A DNA stretch of 32,872 bases from Methanosphaera sp. SHI613 (lineage in GTDB: Archaea > Methanobacteriota > Methanobacteria > Methanobacteriales > Methanobacteriaceae): NCBI GenBank assembly GCA_003266145.1, contig MVJJ01000148.1:1-32872 (forward strand). The letters run 5' to 3'. Positions within the stretch are counted from its first letter, which is position 1. Each line of letters opens with the position of its first letter. Below are positions 8,952 through 18,104 of the stretch, piece by piece. Below the pieces are notes generated by a model. It was not told where the DNA came from. It was given only the letters and a program-made list of their open reading frames with translations, and did no database searches. The position numbers were made by a program, and so were the translations under genes.

Positions 8952-10175
8952 TTACTCTTCAAGATTATGTAATTCCTCATACAATATTGGTAGGAATGAT
9001 CCGATATCCGTTACGATACTGATAACCTGTGCACTGCCACGATCAGCTAGTTTTGTAACGCTGGCATTGCTTATATCTACACATACACTTTTGATTCGTG
9101 CTGGTATCAGATTACCAGTTGCTACACTATGAAGAAGCGTTGCAATCATGATTACCATATCGACATCCTGAACCTCCTCACGCATACGCTGCTGAGCAAC
9201 CTGTGAATCGGTAATCACGTCAGGAAGTGGTCCATCATCACGAATACTACCTGCAAGTACATATGGGGCATTGTTTTTAACACATTCATACATTACACCG
9301 CTGGTAAGAATTCCCTGTTCCACAGCATCCTTGATGCTGCCTGCCTTGTTGATTGTATTGATTGCACATAAATGATGTTTATGTCCATGTGCTACAAGTT
9401 CACCTGTTTTTGTCTTCACTCCAAGGCTAGTACCATATAATGCGTTTTCAATGTCATGGGTAGCAAGAGCATTACCTGCAAATAGCTTGTCTACGTAATG
9501 TTCCTTTATTAAATTCGCAAGTATTGGAGCACAGCCCGTGTGTATAACTGCAGGTCCACCTACAACGACAATCTTTCCACCTTTATCCTTGATTTCCTTC
9601 ATCTGTGTTGCTACATTTCTGATGATGCTTCTTGTAGGCTTTTCGGCTGATGCTTCACTGTTCATAAATTCGAAAGTATTCTTTCCACGTGATTTTTCTG
9701 GTGGTGCAACTTTAACTCCCTTGTGACCGACGACTATCAGCTCACCTTTCTTGATCGTGTTCAATGGTTTACAGCAAGCCGTTTTATTTTCGCTGTCAAC
9801 AACTAGCAAACAATCCATTTCAATATTGTCTATGTTAATCCATCTGTTGTCATAATAGATTTTTGTATTATAATTAGTTGTTGAATAAAAGTTATCGGGT
9901 ACTGTAGCGTCTTTTTCTGATGCAACAAGTTCAACTTCCTCTTCCTCAATTAACTGTGCACCCAAGTCCGTTACCATGTCTAAAATTCTATCTAATTTTT
10001 TTTCATTTTCACATTCTACTCTGATTCTAGCGGTACTGATATCATTGTTATGTTTTCCAACATTCAACTCCTCTATCTCATAATCTCCATCCTGGTCGAT
10101 GATGGTGTCCATGACCTTTTGAAGAGTGAATGAATCGATGATATGTCCACTTAATCGTATTTTTTGAACAAACAT
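8952..10175 (-). CDS. Archaeal ornithine cyclodeaminase-type protein (LOR/SDH domain, TIGR00300-like)
   Basis: A 407-residue protein of the archaeal family long annotated as LOR/SDH bifunctional-enzyme conserved domain. A Methanococcus member has been shown to be an alternative ornithine cyclodeaminase that turns ornithine into proline and ammonia using NAD. The N-terminal 100 residues (IRLSGHIIDSFTLQKVMD, then a ferredoxin-like ARIRVECENEKKLDRIL strand-helix) match the LOR/SDH domain. The C-terminal part holds the nucleotide-binding region (GGKIVVVGGPAVIHTGC, LFAGNALATHDIENAL, GHKHHLCAINTIN). In this organism it may supply proline. The ATG has only a weak upstream GGAT. A TATA-like ATATTATAAC lies about 30 bp upstream, so the leader would be very short. 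Confidence 0.85.
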   Translation of the reverse strand: MFVQKIRLSGHIIDSFTLQKVMDTIIDQDGDYEIEELNVGKHNNDISTARIRVECENEKKLDRILDMVTDLGAQLIEEEEVELVASEKDATVPDNFYSTTNYNTKIYYDNRWINIDNIEMDCLLVVDSENKTACCKPLNTIKKGELIVVGHKGVKVAPPEKSRGKNTFEFMNSEASAEKPTRSIIRNVATQMKEIKDKGGKIVVVGGPAVIHTGCAPILANLIKEHYVDKLFAGNALATHDIENALYGTSLGVKTKTGELVAHGHKHHLCAINTINKAGSIKDAVEQGILTSGVMYECVKNNAPYVLAGSIRDDGPLPDVITDSQVAQQRMREEVQDVDMVIMIATLLHSVATGNLIPARIKSVCVDISNASVTKLADRGSAQVISIVTDIGSFLPILYEELHNLEE

Positions 10176-10338
10176 TTATTCAACATCCTTAGTTATTTTG
10201 TTATAATATGATTATTTTCATTTTATTTTCTTTTTACTTAATAATTACTATTTATCTAATTCTTAATTAAAAATACTTATGGTCGATTTTCCATATATTA
10301 AGCTTTTAATTGATTAAATAAGAATATAATGAGTATAT

Positions 10339-10363
10339 AAAATAAGTAGGGTGTGGAGGAGAG
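10339..10363 (-). terminator. C-rich tract with T-run after gap
   Basis: A few bases after the GAPDH stop codon the minus strand has a C-rich stretch (CTCCTCCACACCCTACTT) running into ATTTT. It fits the window-wide 3'-end signature, although the T-run is short. Confidence 0.35.
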
Positions 10364-10368
10364 TATAT

Positions 10369-11382
10369 TTATAATATACCCATTGCCTTATTGGTTTTTA
10401 AGATGGATTTTTCGCCGTCTTCTTCTAATTCAAGCATTGCTCTTATACAATCAACGTTTTCAGGTACTACGTCTGATTCTTGGTGAACAGCTTGCATGTA
10501 GAATAATTCTCCATCTACCACATTTACGGATTCTTTCCATACTGGTATTTCATACATGTCTCCACGACTTCTACCTAAATCTTTAGCAAATTCCATTATC
10601 TCTGCTGTTGAGCCTAATTTAAGACCAGCATCTATCGGCATTACACGGTGAGCCTTTTCGAATGCATCAAGTACGTCGTCGGTTGATACATCGTTTTCAA
10701 GTTCTACCATTATGTTATGGGTGTGCATTAATGTTGTAGGTACTGCTAATGCCATAGTCATAACATCCATGCCTTCGATGATTGTCTGTACATCTGGACC
10801 ATGGTGTGATGGAACAGTTGTAACTGGTTTAATAGCATTAATAGGTCCTTTTTTAGCGTCATTAGGGTCTGCTGCACGTCTTACCATTACAGCTCTTACT
10901 TTTTTAACTCCTGCAAGGTCATTTACAGGTTTTAAGGTACGGCATAAACCGGTTGTGTTACATGAAACTACACGGACATAATCTTTGCCTAAACTTTCTT
11001 CATAGTTTGCTTCAGCATTGAATGAAGTTCCGATAGGATCATGGTCTTCTCCACCTTCAAATATTGCCTTTAATCCTATTTTTTTGTAGGTTTCTTCCAT
11101 ATTTGCAATACCTACTCCTCCAGGAGTACAGTCGACTACTAGGTCAAGTTTTTCAAATAACTCATCAGCAGTACCGCTTACTTCTATTCCTGCTTCTTCA
11201 AACTGTTTTTCTCTTTCCGGGACACTTATATATAAATCATATCCTTTTTCTACAGCAGTCTTTGCTTCAAAATCAGGTGTTCTTTTTGTTATTCCAACAA
11301 TTTTCATGTCATCTTGAAGAGATACAGCATCTGCAACTCTTTTACCTATGGTTCCATATCCGTTGATTCCAATATTTTTCAT
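10369..11382 (-). CDS. gap: Type II glyceraldehyde-3-phosphate dehydrogenase
   Basis: A 337-residue archaeal (type II) GAPDH, the NAD(P)-dependent enzyme interconverting glyceraldehyde 3-phosphate and 1,3-bisphosphoglycerate; in autotrophic or heterotrophic methanogens it serves mainly gluconeogenesis. The Rossmann motif INGYGTIGKRVADAV opens the protein (residues 6-20), the catalytic Cys141 sits in VVSCNTTGLCRTL, and HHGPD and the family C terminus follow. Length matches the family. The ATG has GGAAG upstream. The promoter region holds a TATA box at 11457-11465 and a perfect palindrome at the predicted transcript start (11428-11448), suggesting regulation. Confidence 0.96.
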   Translation of the reverse strand: MKNIGINGYGTIGKRVADAVSLQDDMKIVGITKRTPDFEAKTAVEKGYDLYISVPEREKQFEEAGIEVSGTADELFEKLDLVVDCTPGGVGIANMEETYKKIGLKAIFEGGEDHDPIGTSFNAEANYEESLGKDYVRVVSCNTTGLCRTLKPVNDLAGVKKVRAVMVRRAADPNDAKKGPINAIKPVTTVPSHHGPDVQTIIEGMDVMTMALAVPTTLMHTHNIMVELENDVSTDDVLDAFEKAHRVMPIDAGLKLGSTAEIMEFAKDLGRSRGDMYEIPVWKESVNVVDGELFYMQAVHQESDVVPENVDCIRAMLELEEDGEKSILKTNKAMGIL

Positions 11383-11427
11383 AGTATTACTTCCTAATCC
11401 ATAAATATATTCTATAGCGATTAGTCA

Positions 11428-11448
11428 AATATTAGATAAACTAATATT
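11428..11448. promoter_or_regulatory. Operator-like palindrome upstream of gap
   Basis: AATATTAG (11428-11435) and CTAATATT (11441-11448) form a perfect 8-bp inverted repeat around 5 nt. It covers the transcription start expected about 25 bp from the TATA-like box at 11457-11465, the usual place for an archaeal repressor. The binding protein is unknown. Confidence 0.45.
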
Positions 11449-11456
11449 CTATATTA

Positions 11457-11465
11457 TTATATAAG
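11457..11465 (-). promoter_or_regulatory. TATA-like box of gap
   Basis: The minus strand reads CTTATATAA about 75 bp before the ATG at 11382, predicting a leader of about 50 nt. Alternative AT-rich boxes exist closer to the gene, so this is a best guess. Confidence 0.4.
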
Positions 11466-11662
11466 ATGTTACATTTTTATATATGTAATGATTTATGGAC
11501 ATGAAAGCCTATTGCTATGAATTTTATCAGAAGTATTTTTTTCAAGCCCATCATAATATATATGGTATTTTAGATTCTATCTAATATATGATGTGAATAA
11601 ATGAAACAAACGCATATGCTTTATTTATATGATTGATTACTAAATCATCATGGTATATATTT

Positions 11663-11690
11663 AAAAAAAGAGGTGTAATGAGGGGGGGGG
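11663..11690 (-). terminator. C9 tract and T7 run after the peptidase-adhesin
   Basis: Thirteen bases after the stop codon at 11704 the minus strand has nine Cs in a row, then CATTACACCTC and seven Ts. It is the most extreme copy of the C-rich plus T-run 3'-end pattern in the window. The C9 homopolymer lies outside the coding region. Confidence 0.45.
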
Positions 11691-11703
11691 AGACTTATTT
11701 TAA

Positions 11704-14061
11704 TTATGTGTTTGGTATTCTCTCTGACGTATCGGACTTTATGAATTTAACGCCGAAGTTATTGTACATGTTGTTTACCTGATTTTTGGTTGTACTATCT
11801 AAGTCATAATCCAACTTCAATATCAAACCTGAAGTATCATAATTGTTGAAACAACTTTTCACATAGGATACGCTCAGCCAATTTGTCGGCAATCCATGAC
11901 TTCCCTCATTATAACTTCCTGAAGGATTACCCACAAGTACCTTTGTCTTGTCCCTACTTATATCCAGTATTGCAACATAATGATTCCATGTATGGAACAC
12001 CAATGCACAGCCACCCTTTGCCAGTTCATTCAGTGCCTTGTCAAATGTCGTATTATAATATATTGTTGCAGACATGTTGTGCATTCTTGCAGCATTTGCC
12101 AGACCACTTGTTGTTGAACCGTCCGAGTAGGTTGAACCAGCATTGACTGATAATCTGTACTCTGATGTGTAAGTTTTCAGTGTCTGACTGCACATACTAA
12201 CTGATGTAGGACCACAGGTGTATGAAGTGTTCTGGATGTCCCTTACTTCAGAGTAGGTGTATTCAACACCTTTAAGCTTAGCGGTTATCTCTTCAGGATA
12301 TGATCCACCATTGGACAATACAAGGTTAAGATTTATTGCCTTTTCAATAACGTTCCACTTCTCACGTCTTATCACATGATAAACGTTAGGTTCATCTTTT
12401 GTTTTGAATGCAACATATTTTGACATGTAATTATTCAAGTATAATGAATAACTGTCCCTTACGGTTACTTCCTGATATTGCTGTCTTGTCAGGGTATATG
12501 TAGCGTTTTCATCAGCCCAAACATAATTGGTCATTAAGCTGACGTTCGGCATTCCATTTACTGTTTCAATTCTAGTGTTTAACGGATTTTTATTTCCTTT
12601 TATAGCTGTATTCCCGGAGTTCAACCCGCTTTTATCCATCGTTTGGATAATCTGCGTATCGGTATTGTTACCATAGACTCCGGACACGTAATATGCATCG
12701 ATGATATGGTTTGAGTTGTCATTTGGCATGGTGTAATTGTACAATGCCTTTGAATTAACTACTCCTACCTTTTTAATCTCCTTATTATCTATCTTAAACA
12801 ATACATATCCCTTGTTGATGTTGGTTTTATAATATCTGCTGCTGTTGAATGTTACATATGCACGTAACTCTAATTTACCCCCCTTTTGTGTAGCCTGTGG
12901 AATATCAAGTAACAGATTCACTATAGGAGTTTCCTTTTTTATGGTAACACTAACCGGGATTGTTGTCTTACTGTAACCTGATGATACAAATTCCAGTTTA
13001 AAATCATGATTTCCCGCGCTCATCTTACCAAGATATAATTCTCGTTTACCGTTAATTAATGAATTTTCCCCTATCAGTTTATTGTTCTGATATAATCTTA
13101 TCTTTCCGGTTGGGATAATCTTAGCATCTTCATCAGTAACGTTTACACTTAAATAAACGATATCATTAGTCGTCTTTATAAGATTGTTCGAATTGATTAT
13201 TGATTCTTTCACCGTAATCCTTGATGAAGTGCTTCTTGAGCCTTCAAAGATTTCATTACCACTATAGACTGCCTGTATTGTGATGTTTGTAGTTGCCCAT
13301 GAAAGGGGTGTGGTATAATTAAGGATAGCCGAACCGTTTCTTACACGAATCTCTATGGCAGTATTGTTTGATTTGAGTGTTGCACCGTTAATCTTATATA
13401 TTACTTTTCCACCGGATACCAGGTTTCCCCTTTCATCAATGACTTTTGAGGCTAACCTGATGTTTTCACCATAAACAAGGTTATATGATGTTACCGTGAC
13501 TGTTGTGTCTAGTTTCATTCCATTTAATGTCAACACATCACTTCTGCAACTGTTATACTTGCTTGTTCCAGCATACACGGCTTCAAGGTTTATTGTCTTG
13601 TTCCATGATTTTGGTATGGTATAGTTGAGTATTGCTTCTGAATCAATTACCTGTGCATAGCTTATTTGATTGTTAACTTTTATTGTTTCCTTGTTGACCT
13701 TAAACAATACCTTTCCACCGTCAACGTTGTTGCCGTTTTCATCCTTGATGATGGCCTTAAGTTGAATGTTATCTCCTATTTTGGCTGAAAATCTTTCAAC
13801 TTTTGCGGTTGTATCTATTTTGGAATCAGCTTTAATGCTTTTTTCGTTTTCAAGATTATTCTTTTCTATAGTCTTATCAGTCTTTGTCACTTCATTATTT
13901 TCAATGTTTGTCGTCTCAATTACTTTATTTTCACATGTATTCTTCACGGTATCATTCAGACTATCATGTGCGCCTTCATCAGCAGCACTTACGCAGGATA
14001 ATCCCATCACTAACGTTAATATAGCTAAGAAAAACAGCACATTTTTAATCTTAATGTTCAA
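11704..14061 (-). CDS. Secreted adhesin-like protein with C-terminal C39-like cysteine peptidase domain
   Basis: A 785-residue exported protein. Residues 1-27 are a signal peptide (VLFFLAILTLVMGLSC core, SAAD end). Residues 28-80 are a charged linker. Residues about 85-475 hold four Ig-like domains, two of them with the Gly-Gly-Lys-Val strand (GGKVLFKVN, GGKVIYKIN). The C-terminal 170 residues start with YTCGPTSVSMCSQ and contain WNHYVAILDI and VGNPSG, the Cys-His-Asn/Asp pattern of C39-like papain-fold peptidases (about Cys616, His694, Asn712). Such domains in methanogens are suspected to act on pseudomurein cross-links or other surface peptides. The segment just before it could be a degenerate pseudomurein-binding repeat, at low confidence. 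The TTG start has GGAG at 8 nt; the nearby ATG is out of frame. It follows two DUF5518-type genes. Confidence 0.83.
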   Translation of the reverse strand: MNIKIKNVLFFLAILTLVMGLSCVSAADEGAHDSLNDTVKNTCENKVIETTNIENNEVTKTDKTIEKNNLENEKSIKADSKIDTTAKVERFSAKIGDNIQLKAIIKDENGNNVDGGKVLFKVNKETIKVNNQISYAQVIDSEAILNYTIPKSWNKTINLEAVYAGTSKYNSCRSDVLTLNGMKLDTTVTVTSYNLVYGENIRLASKVIDERGNLVSGGKVIYKINGATLKSNNTAIEIRVRNGSAILNYTTPLSWATTNITIQAVYSGNEIFEGSRSTSSRITVKESIINSNNLIKTTNDIVYLSVNVTDEDAKIIPTGKIRLYQNNKLIGENSLINGKRELYLGKMSAGNHDFKLEFVSSGYSKTTIPVSVTIKKETPIVNLLLDIPQATQKGGKLELRAYVTFNSSRYYKTNINKGYVLFKIDNKEIKKVGVVNSKALYNYTMPNDNSNHIIDAYYVSGVYGNNTDTQIIQTMDKSGLNSGNTAIKGNKNPLNTRIETVNGMPNVSLMTNYVWADENATYTLTRQQYQEVTVRDSYSLYLNNYMSKYVAFKTKDEPNVYHVIRREKWNVIEKAINLNLVLSNGGSYPEEITAKLKGVEYTYSEVRDIQNTSYTCGPTSVSMCSQTLKTYTSEYRLSVNAGSTYSDGSTTSGLANAARMHNMSATIYYNTTFDKALNELAKGGCALVFHTWNHYVAILDISRDKTKVLVGNPSGSYNEGSHGLPTNWLSVSYVKSCFNNYDTSGLILKLDYDLDSTTKNQVNNMYNNFGVKFIKSDTSERIPNT

Positions 14062-14085
14062 ATTTTCATCTCCTTTAAAGTTTAT

Positions 14086-14103
14086 AAAAAAATAGTGTGG
14101 TGG
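14086..14103 (-). terminator. C-rich/CTATTTTTTT element after the second DUF5518-type gene
   Basis: Directly after the TAG at 14104 the minus strand reads CCACCACACTATTTTTTT. It copies the 3'-end signature seen at 589 and 7959. The adhesin starts only 25 bp further on and the run merges into TATAAAC, so the same bases could serve as a terminator and as a weak TATA box. Confidence 0.45.
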
Positions 14104-14466
14104 TTAGAGGTTAAGTTCTTTTGAAATGTAATAACCTAACACTCCTCCGATTACTCCAACTATTGTGTATAATACCAGATATATTAAAGAACTGGTCAGC
14201 ATGTATTGCACGTATATTGATCCATAAATCATATACATGAAAACCAATGTGATTATTGTCACTATAAATGATCCTATAAGTGAAGCTAAGGCTCCGGCCA
14301 CGGCAGCATCTAAAACTGACTCATTTTTCACCAATCCTATGATTATTCCGGTAAATAGAATGTATGGGGTAATGTTGGTTGAGGTTCCACTGATTAGGTA
14401 TGTTAATATGATAATTATTATTCCCAATGGAACAATTTTTCCCCGGGTAACATAGTTTATGTCCAT
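14104..14466 (-). CDS. DUF5518-type four-helix membrane protein (copy 2)
   Basis: A 120-residue small membrane protein with four predicted helices and a Gly/Ala-rich second helix (DAAVAGALASLIGSFIV). It ends in the motif GVIGGVLGYYISKEL, as DUF5518-type proteins of methanogens do. Function is unknown. The ATG at 14466 is preferred over an upstream start because AGAGGTGATATC precedes it with ideal spacing. Its homologue lies 4 bp upstream and aligns along its whole length, so the pair is a tandem duplication. Shared position with the peptidase-adhesin (42 bp downstream) suggests a cell-envelope role, by inference only. Confidence 0.75.
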   Translation of the reverse strand: MDINYVTRGKIVPLGIIIIILTYLISGTSTNITPYILFTGIIIGLVKNESVLDAAVAGALASLIGSFIVTIITLVFMYMIYGSIYVQYMLTSSLIYLVLYTIVGVIGGVLGYYISKELNL

Positions 14467-14470
14467 GATA

Positions 14471-14839
14471 TCACCTCTTGTTTTTAAGTTCATCTCTTAT
14501 GTAGTATCCTATTGCAGCACCAATAACTGACATGGCCACATAAAATATCAGTAGAAACTTGGCCGATTGTATTACAGCTATTGCATATAATGGGCTTTCG
14601 GTATAATATATTATGACCGTCGATATTGCAAATGTTATTATTGATCCTATGAATGATGCGATAAATGTGTTTAGTAATGCAATTTGTTTATCATTACCAA
14701 CCATTATTCCCATCAGTATACCGACAAATAAGAAAAATGGTATGATTGTTGATGAATCATTGCTCAATAATGAAAAAATTATAATTATCAGGACTGCAAT
14801 AATTATACTTTTTAACTTTATAGTTTCTTTTATATTAAT
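14471..14839 (-). CDS. DUF5518-type four-helix membrane protein (copy 1), probable ATT start
   Basis: A paralogue of the next gene: about 122 residues, four helices, ending GAAIGYYIRDELKNKR. A caller limited to ATG/GTG/TTG would start at the TTG at 14767, which cuts off the first helix and has no ribosome site. Reading upstream in frame, the codons give xNIKETIKLKSIIIAVLIII, which aligns with the start of copy 2 (MDINYVTRGKIVPLGIIIII). The first aligned codon is ATT (14839-14837), preceded by GAGGGGATAAC, the same layout as GAGGTGATATC before the ATG of copy 2. The frame closes with a stop 9 nt further up. It starts 47 bp after the Top6A stop. Function unknown. Confidence 0.68.
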   Translation of the reverse strand: MNIKETIKLKSIIIAVLIIIIFSLLSNDSSTIIPFFLFVGILMGIMVGNDKQIALLNTFIASFIGSIITFAISTVIIYYTESPLYAIAVIQSAKFLLIFYVAMSVIGAAIGYYIRDELKNKR

Positions 14840-14886
14840 GTTATCCCCTCAAAAAAATTTTAAAGAAGATGATAAATATTATTTAT

Positions 14887-15960
<1,074 letters not shown>

Positions 15961-15974
15961 GGTATATATACCTC

Positions 15975-17618
15975 CTAGTATTCTTCATCTTCCGTTTGTA
16001 TTCTCATTTTAGGTTCTTCGGTTTTTATATGCATAGGCTCAATTTCCGGTTGTTTAAGACGATTTTTCATATCCATAATCTTGGCTTTGTGGGTTACTTC
16101 ATCCATTATCTTATTGTATTCCGGAACATCCTTTTCTGCAAGAAGTGCGGATTGTTTGATAACCACAGGTACGAGATCTTCGAATATTTTAGCTCTCATT
16201 TCCTCGTTTTTAGCCGCTTTTTTGGTTCTTATGTATTTTTCCAGTTTTCTTGCTATTTTCATTGTTGCCTGTCTTATTTCACGTACAATCTCTTCTTCAG
16301 GGGCTACACTTTGTTTTCCTGTGGAGAGGTATGGAACGTTTGTTGATATGATGTTTACGAATACTGATATTGGAGCATCATCAAGGCTTCTTATACCGTA
16401 TCTTCTCCAGTCAATACTTTTCAATGCCTCTGTTATTGCACAGCTTCCCTGGTCGAACGTTAATGGTACACGATTTGCAAATCTCATGATTTCAGCTTTT
16501 CTCTGCTGACCTACAAGACGTCCTGCTTTTCCACCATAAGCGATACCTGCCTCTACGATAAAGGATACTCCACCACGGTATGCCTGTGGTTTTCTTGTTA
16601 TGGCCGTTGAAAATTCAGGTAACAATATCTCATTTATACCTTTTTCTATCTGTTCATTACCGATTGGTTTTAGTCCGCTGGTTGGTGGTGCCATAAATTT
16701 CATTTTGTCAAATTGATTTACTACAGCTTCTGCTTCCTTCCATGTGATGCTTTTTGGTCTTTTGTTCATATCTAATCCTGTAGCTTCTTCAATCTCTTTG
16801 ATTTTGGCTGCGGATACACGACTTAAGGAGTCCATAAGTAGGTTTTTGAATCGTTTTTTATTTGTTGATTTACAGAGGTATATTATATCGTCGGCGGTTA
16901 CACCTTTTGGATGTGGAAGTACCTCTTTTGGAAGTGGAGGTATCTTGTCTGTTGCCCTGTCAAATGTGTATTTTCTTCCTGTCGGATCTTTGAACACTAT
17001 TTTTGCGTGAGGATTACCGATTACGGTACGTCTTATGTATTCGTATGCTCCCTGTTCACTCATTGAGTATGATACGTCTTTGAATTCTATTTCTATTCCT
17101 GAACCGGTACGGTCGGTTTCAAATTCTTTTCTGTCTAGGATGATACCTGTATTCTTTTTAACGTCAAGTTTTACGGTCATTTCGATACCTTTGAGTTGGT
17201 TTCCGTCTTTGTATCTTGATCTTATCTTGACCGGCTGACCGGTGGTCATCTGTGATAGAAGTACGCATCCACTACAACCTAATCCCTGTTGTCCACGTGA
17301 TTGGATGTTTCTGAATTTACTTCCTGCAAACATCTGACAGTATACCTTTGTAATGTACTCTTCTGGTATACCTGGACCGTTATCTGCGTGGGTTAATAGG
17401 TAGTGGTCCTTTCCTAATCTTTTCAATTCTATTGTTATATCCGGTAGTATTCCTACTTCTTCACATGCATCAAGACTGTTTGTAATAAGTTCGTGGAATA
17501 CGATTGTAAGTGATCTTATCTTTCCAGAAAATCCTAACATCTGTTTGTTTCTTCTGAAAAATTCTGATGCGGTTAATTCCTTAAATTCTTCGAATAATTC
17601 GGATGTGTCACGTTCCAA
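15975..17618 (-). CDS. top6B: DNA topoisomerase VI subunit B
   Basis: The ATPase subunit of topoisomerase VI, 547 residues from the start chosen here. The GHKL ATPase domain has the N-box ELITNSLDA (about residues 43-51), DNGPGIP (79-85) and the lid GQQGLGCSG (109-117). A helix-two-turn-helix region covers about 230-310. The transducer domain ends with the ATP-sensing Lys435 in STGKQSV. The C-terminal tail (about 510-547) is charged and Met/Glu-rich. The frame opens at a TTG at 17633, but GGAGG lies within its first codons and points to the TTG at 17618 (9 nt from GAG), giving ERDTSELFEEF as the first residues after Met. It is upstream partner of Top6A. Confidence 0.96.
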   Translation of the reverse strand: MERDTSELFEEFKELTASEFFRRNKQMLGFSGKIRSLTIVFHELITNSLDACEEVGILPDITIELKRLGKDHYLLTHADNGPGIPEEYITKVYCQMFAGSKFRNIQSRGQQGLGCSGCVLLSQMTTGQPVKIRSRYKDGNQLKGIEMTVKLDVKKNTGIILDRKEFETDRTGSGIEIEFKDVSYSMSEQGAYEYIRRTVIGNPHAKIVFKDPTGRKYTFDRATDKIPPLPKEVLPHPKGVTADDIIYLCKSTNKKRFKNLLMDSLSRVSAAKIKEIEEATGLDMNKRPKSITWKEAEAVVNQFDKMKFMAPPTSGLKPIGNEQIEKGINEILLPEFSTAITRKPQAYRGGVSFIVEAGIAYGGKAGRLVGQQRKAEIMRFANRVPLTFDQGSCAITEALKSIDWRRYGIRSLDDAPISVFVNIISTNVPYLSTGKQSVAPEEEIVREIRQATMKIARKLEKYIRTKKAAKNEEMRAKIFEDLVPVVIKQSALLAEKDVPEYNKIMDEVTHKAKIMDMKNRLKQPEIEPMHIKTEEPKMRIQTEDEEY

Positions 17619-17633
17619 TTTCTTTGCCTCCAA

Positions 17634-18102
17634 TTGTTTTATATCAAATCAACAATGTATTACTTGATACTTTTTTATTATTAAAACGATGTGCTGTTTT
17701 GTTGTGTTAATAATATTTGATTTCAAGTATCTTTTCATTAATTTTTTATTAAAAATTATATTTATTTCTTAAGCAGATATACATGGGTGATTATTAAAAT
17801 ATGAATTTTCTCTTATACTATACTATATGTAAATGCTATAATATAAAACATTGCATATACCCTTCCTAATAAAAATAGTATAAGTTAGGGGGGTCTTGAG
17901 AAGTAATCGATTCATGTAAAAAAAATCATTGAATAAATATCTTGCATATCATGTATTAACACATCATTATGAAAGGATATGACATCTCATGTTCAAAAGA
18001 TATCTTGACATTCTAATTAAAAAAAATTCTTCTAAAAAATAGTTGTCATTATGGAGCTTATTTAAAAGAAAAAGTATTTAAGAAGTTTTTTTAAGGTACT
18101 TC
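17634..18102. other. Gene-free 469 bp between the KH gene and top6B
   Basis: No credible ORF is present on either strand. On the minus strand, reading from the KH gene, there is a hairpin next to its stop (18080-18104), about 190 nt of unexplained sequence with T8 tracts, the orphan C6 plus CTATTTTT element (17871-17893), and then AT-rich sequence that must hold the top6B promoter, although no single TATA box stands out. The interval could encode a small RNA (see findings). Confidence 0.5.
17871..17893 (-). terminator. Orphan C6/CTATTTTT terminator-like element
   Basis: The minus strand reads CCCCCC, a 9-nt spacer, then CTATTTTT. It has the same form as the signals just past several stop codons here, but the nearest upstream stop is 210 nt away (KH gene, 18103). 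It either ends a long 3' UTR or ends an unannotated transcript. Confidence 0.4.
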
Positions 18103-18104
18103 TT
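18080..18104. terminator. Hairpin overlapping the KH gene stop codon
   Basis: AAGAAGT (18080-18086) and ACTTCTT (18098-18104) form a 7-bp stem around an A/T-rich loop. The stop codon of the KH gene lies in the right arm, and a T5 follows within a few bases on the minus strand. It is a weak stem, possibly a terminator or mRNA 3'-end stabiliser. Confidence 0.35.

Larger units (their letters stand above)
11383..11703. other. gap promoter region and adhesin 3' end
   Basis: This gene-free 321 bp holds, from right to left in gene sense, the adhesin 3' terminator-like tract (11663-11690) and then the gap promoter elements (TATA 11457-11465, palindrome 11428-11448). No credible small ORF is seen on either strand in the middle part, about 11470-11660. 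Confidence 0.5.

Noticed and set aside
10353..11366. Plus-strand ORFs opposite gap
   Set aside because: They are antisense to a strongly conserved enzyme and show only low-complexity Leu/Phe-rich translations.
11682..11690. G9 homopolymer as a phase-variation switch for the adhesin
   Set aside because: It lies after the stop codon on the 3' side, not in the coding region or promoter, and fits better as part of a C-rich terminator.
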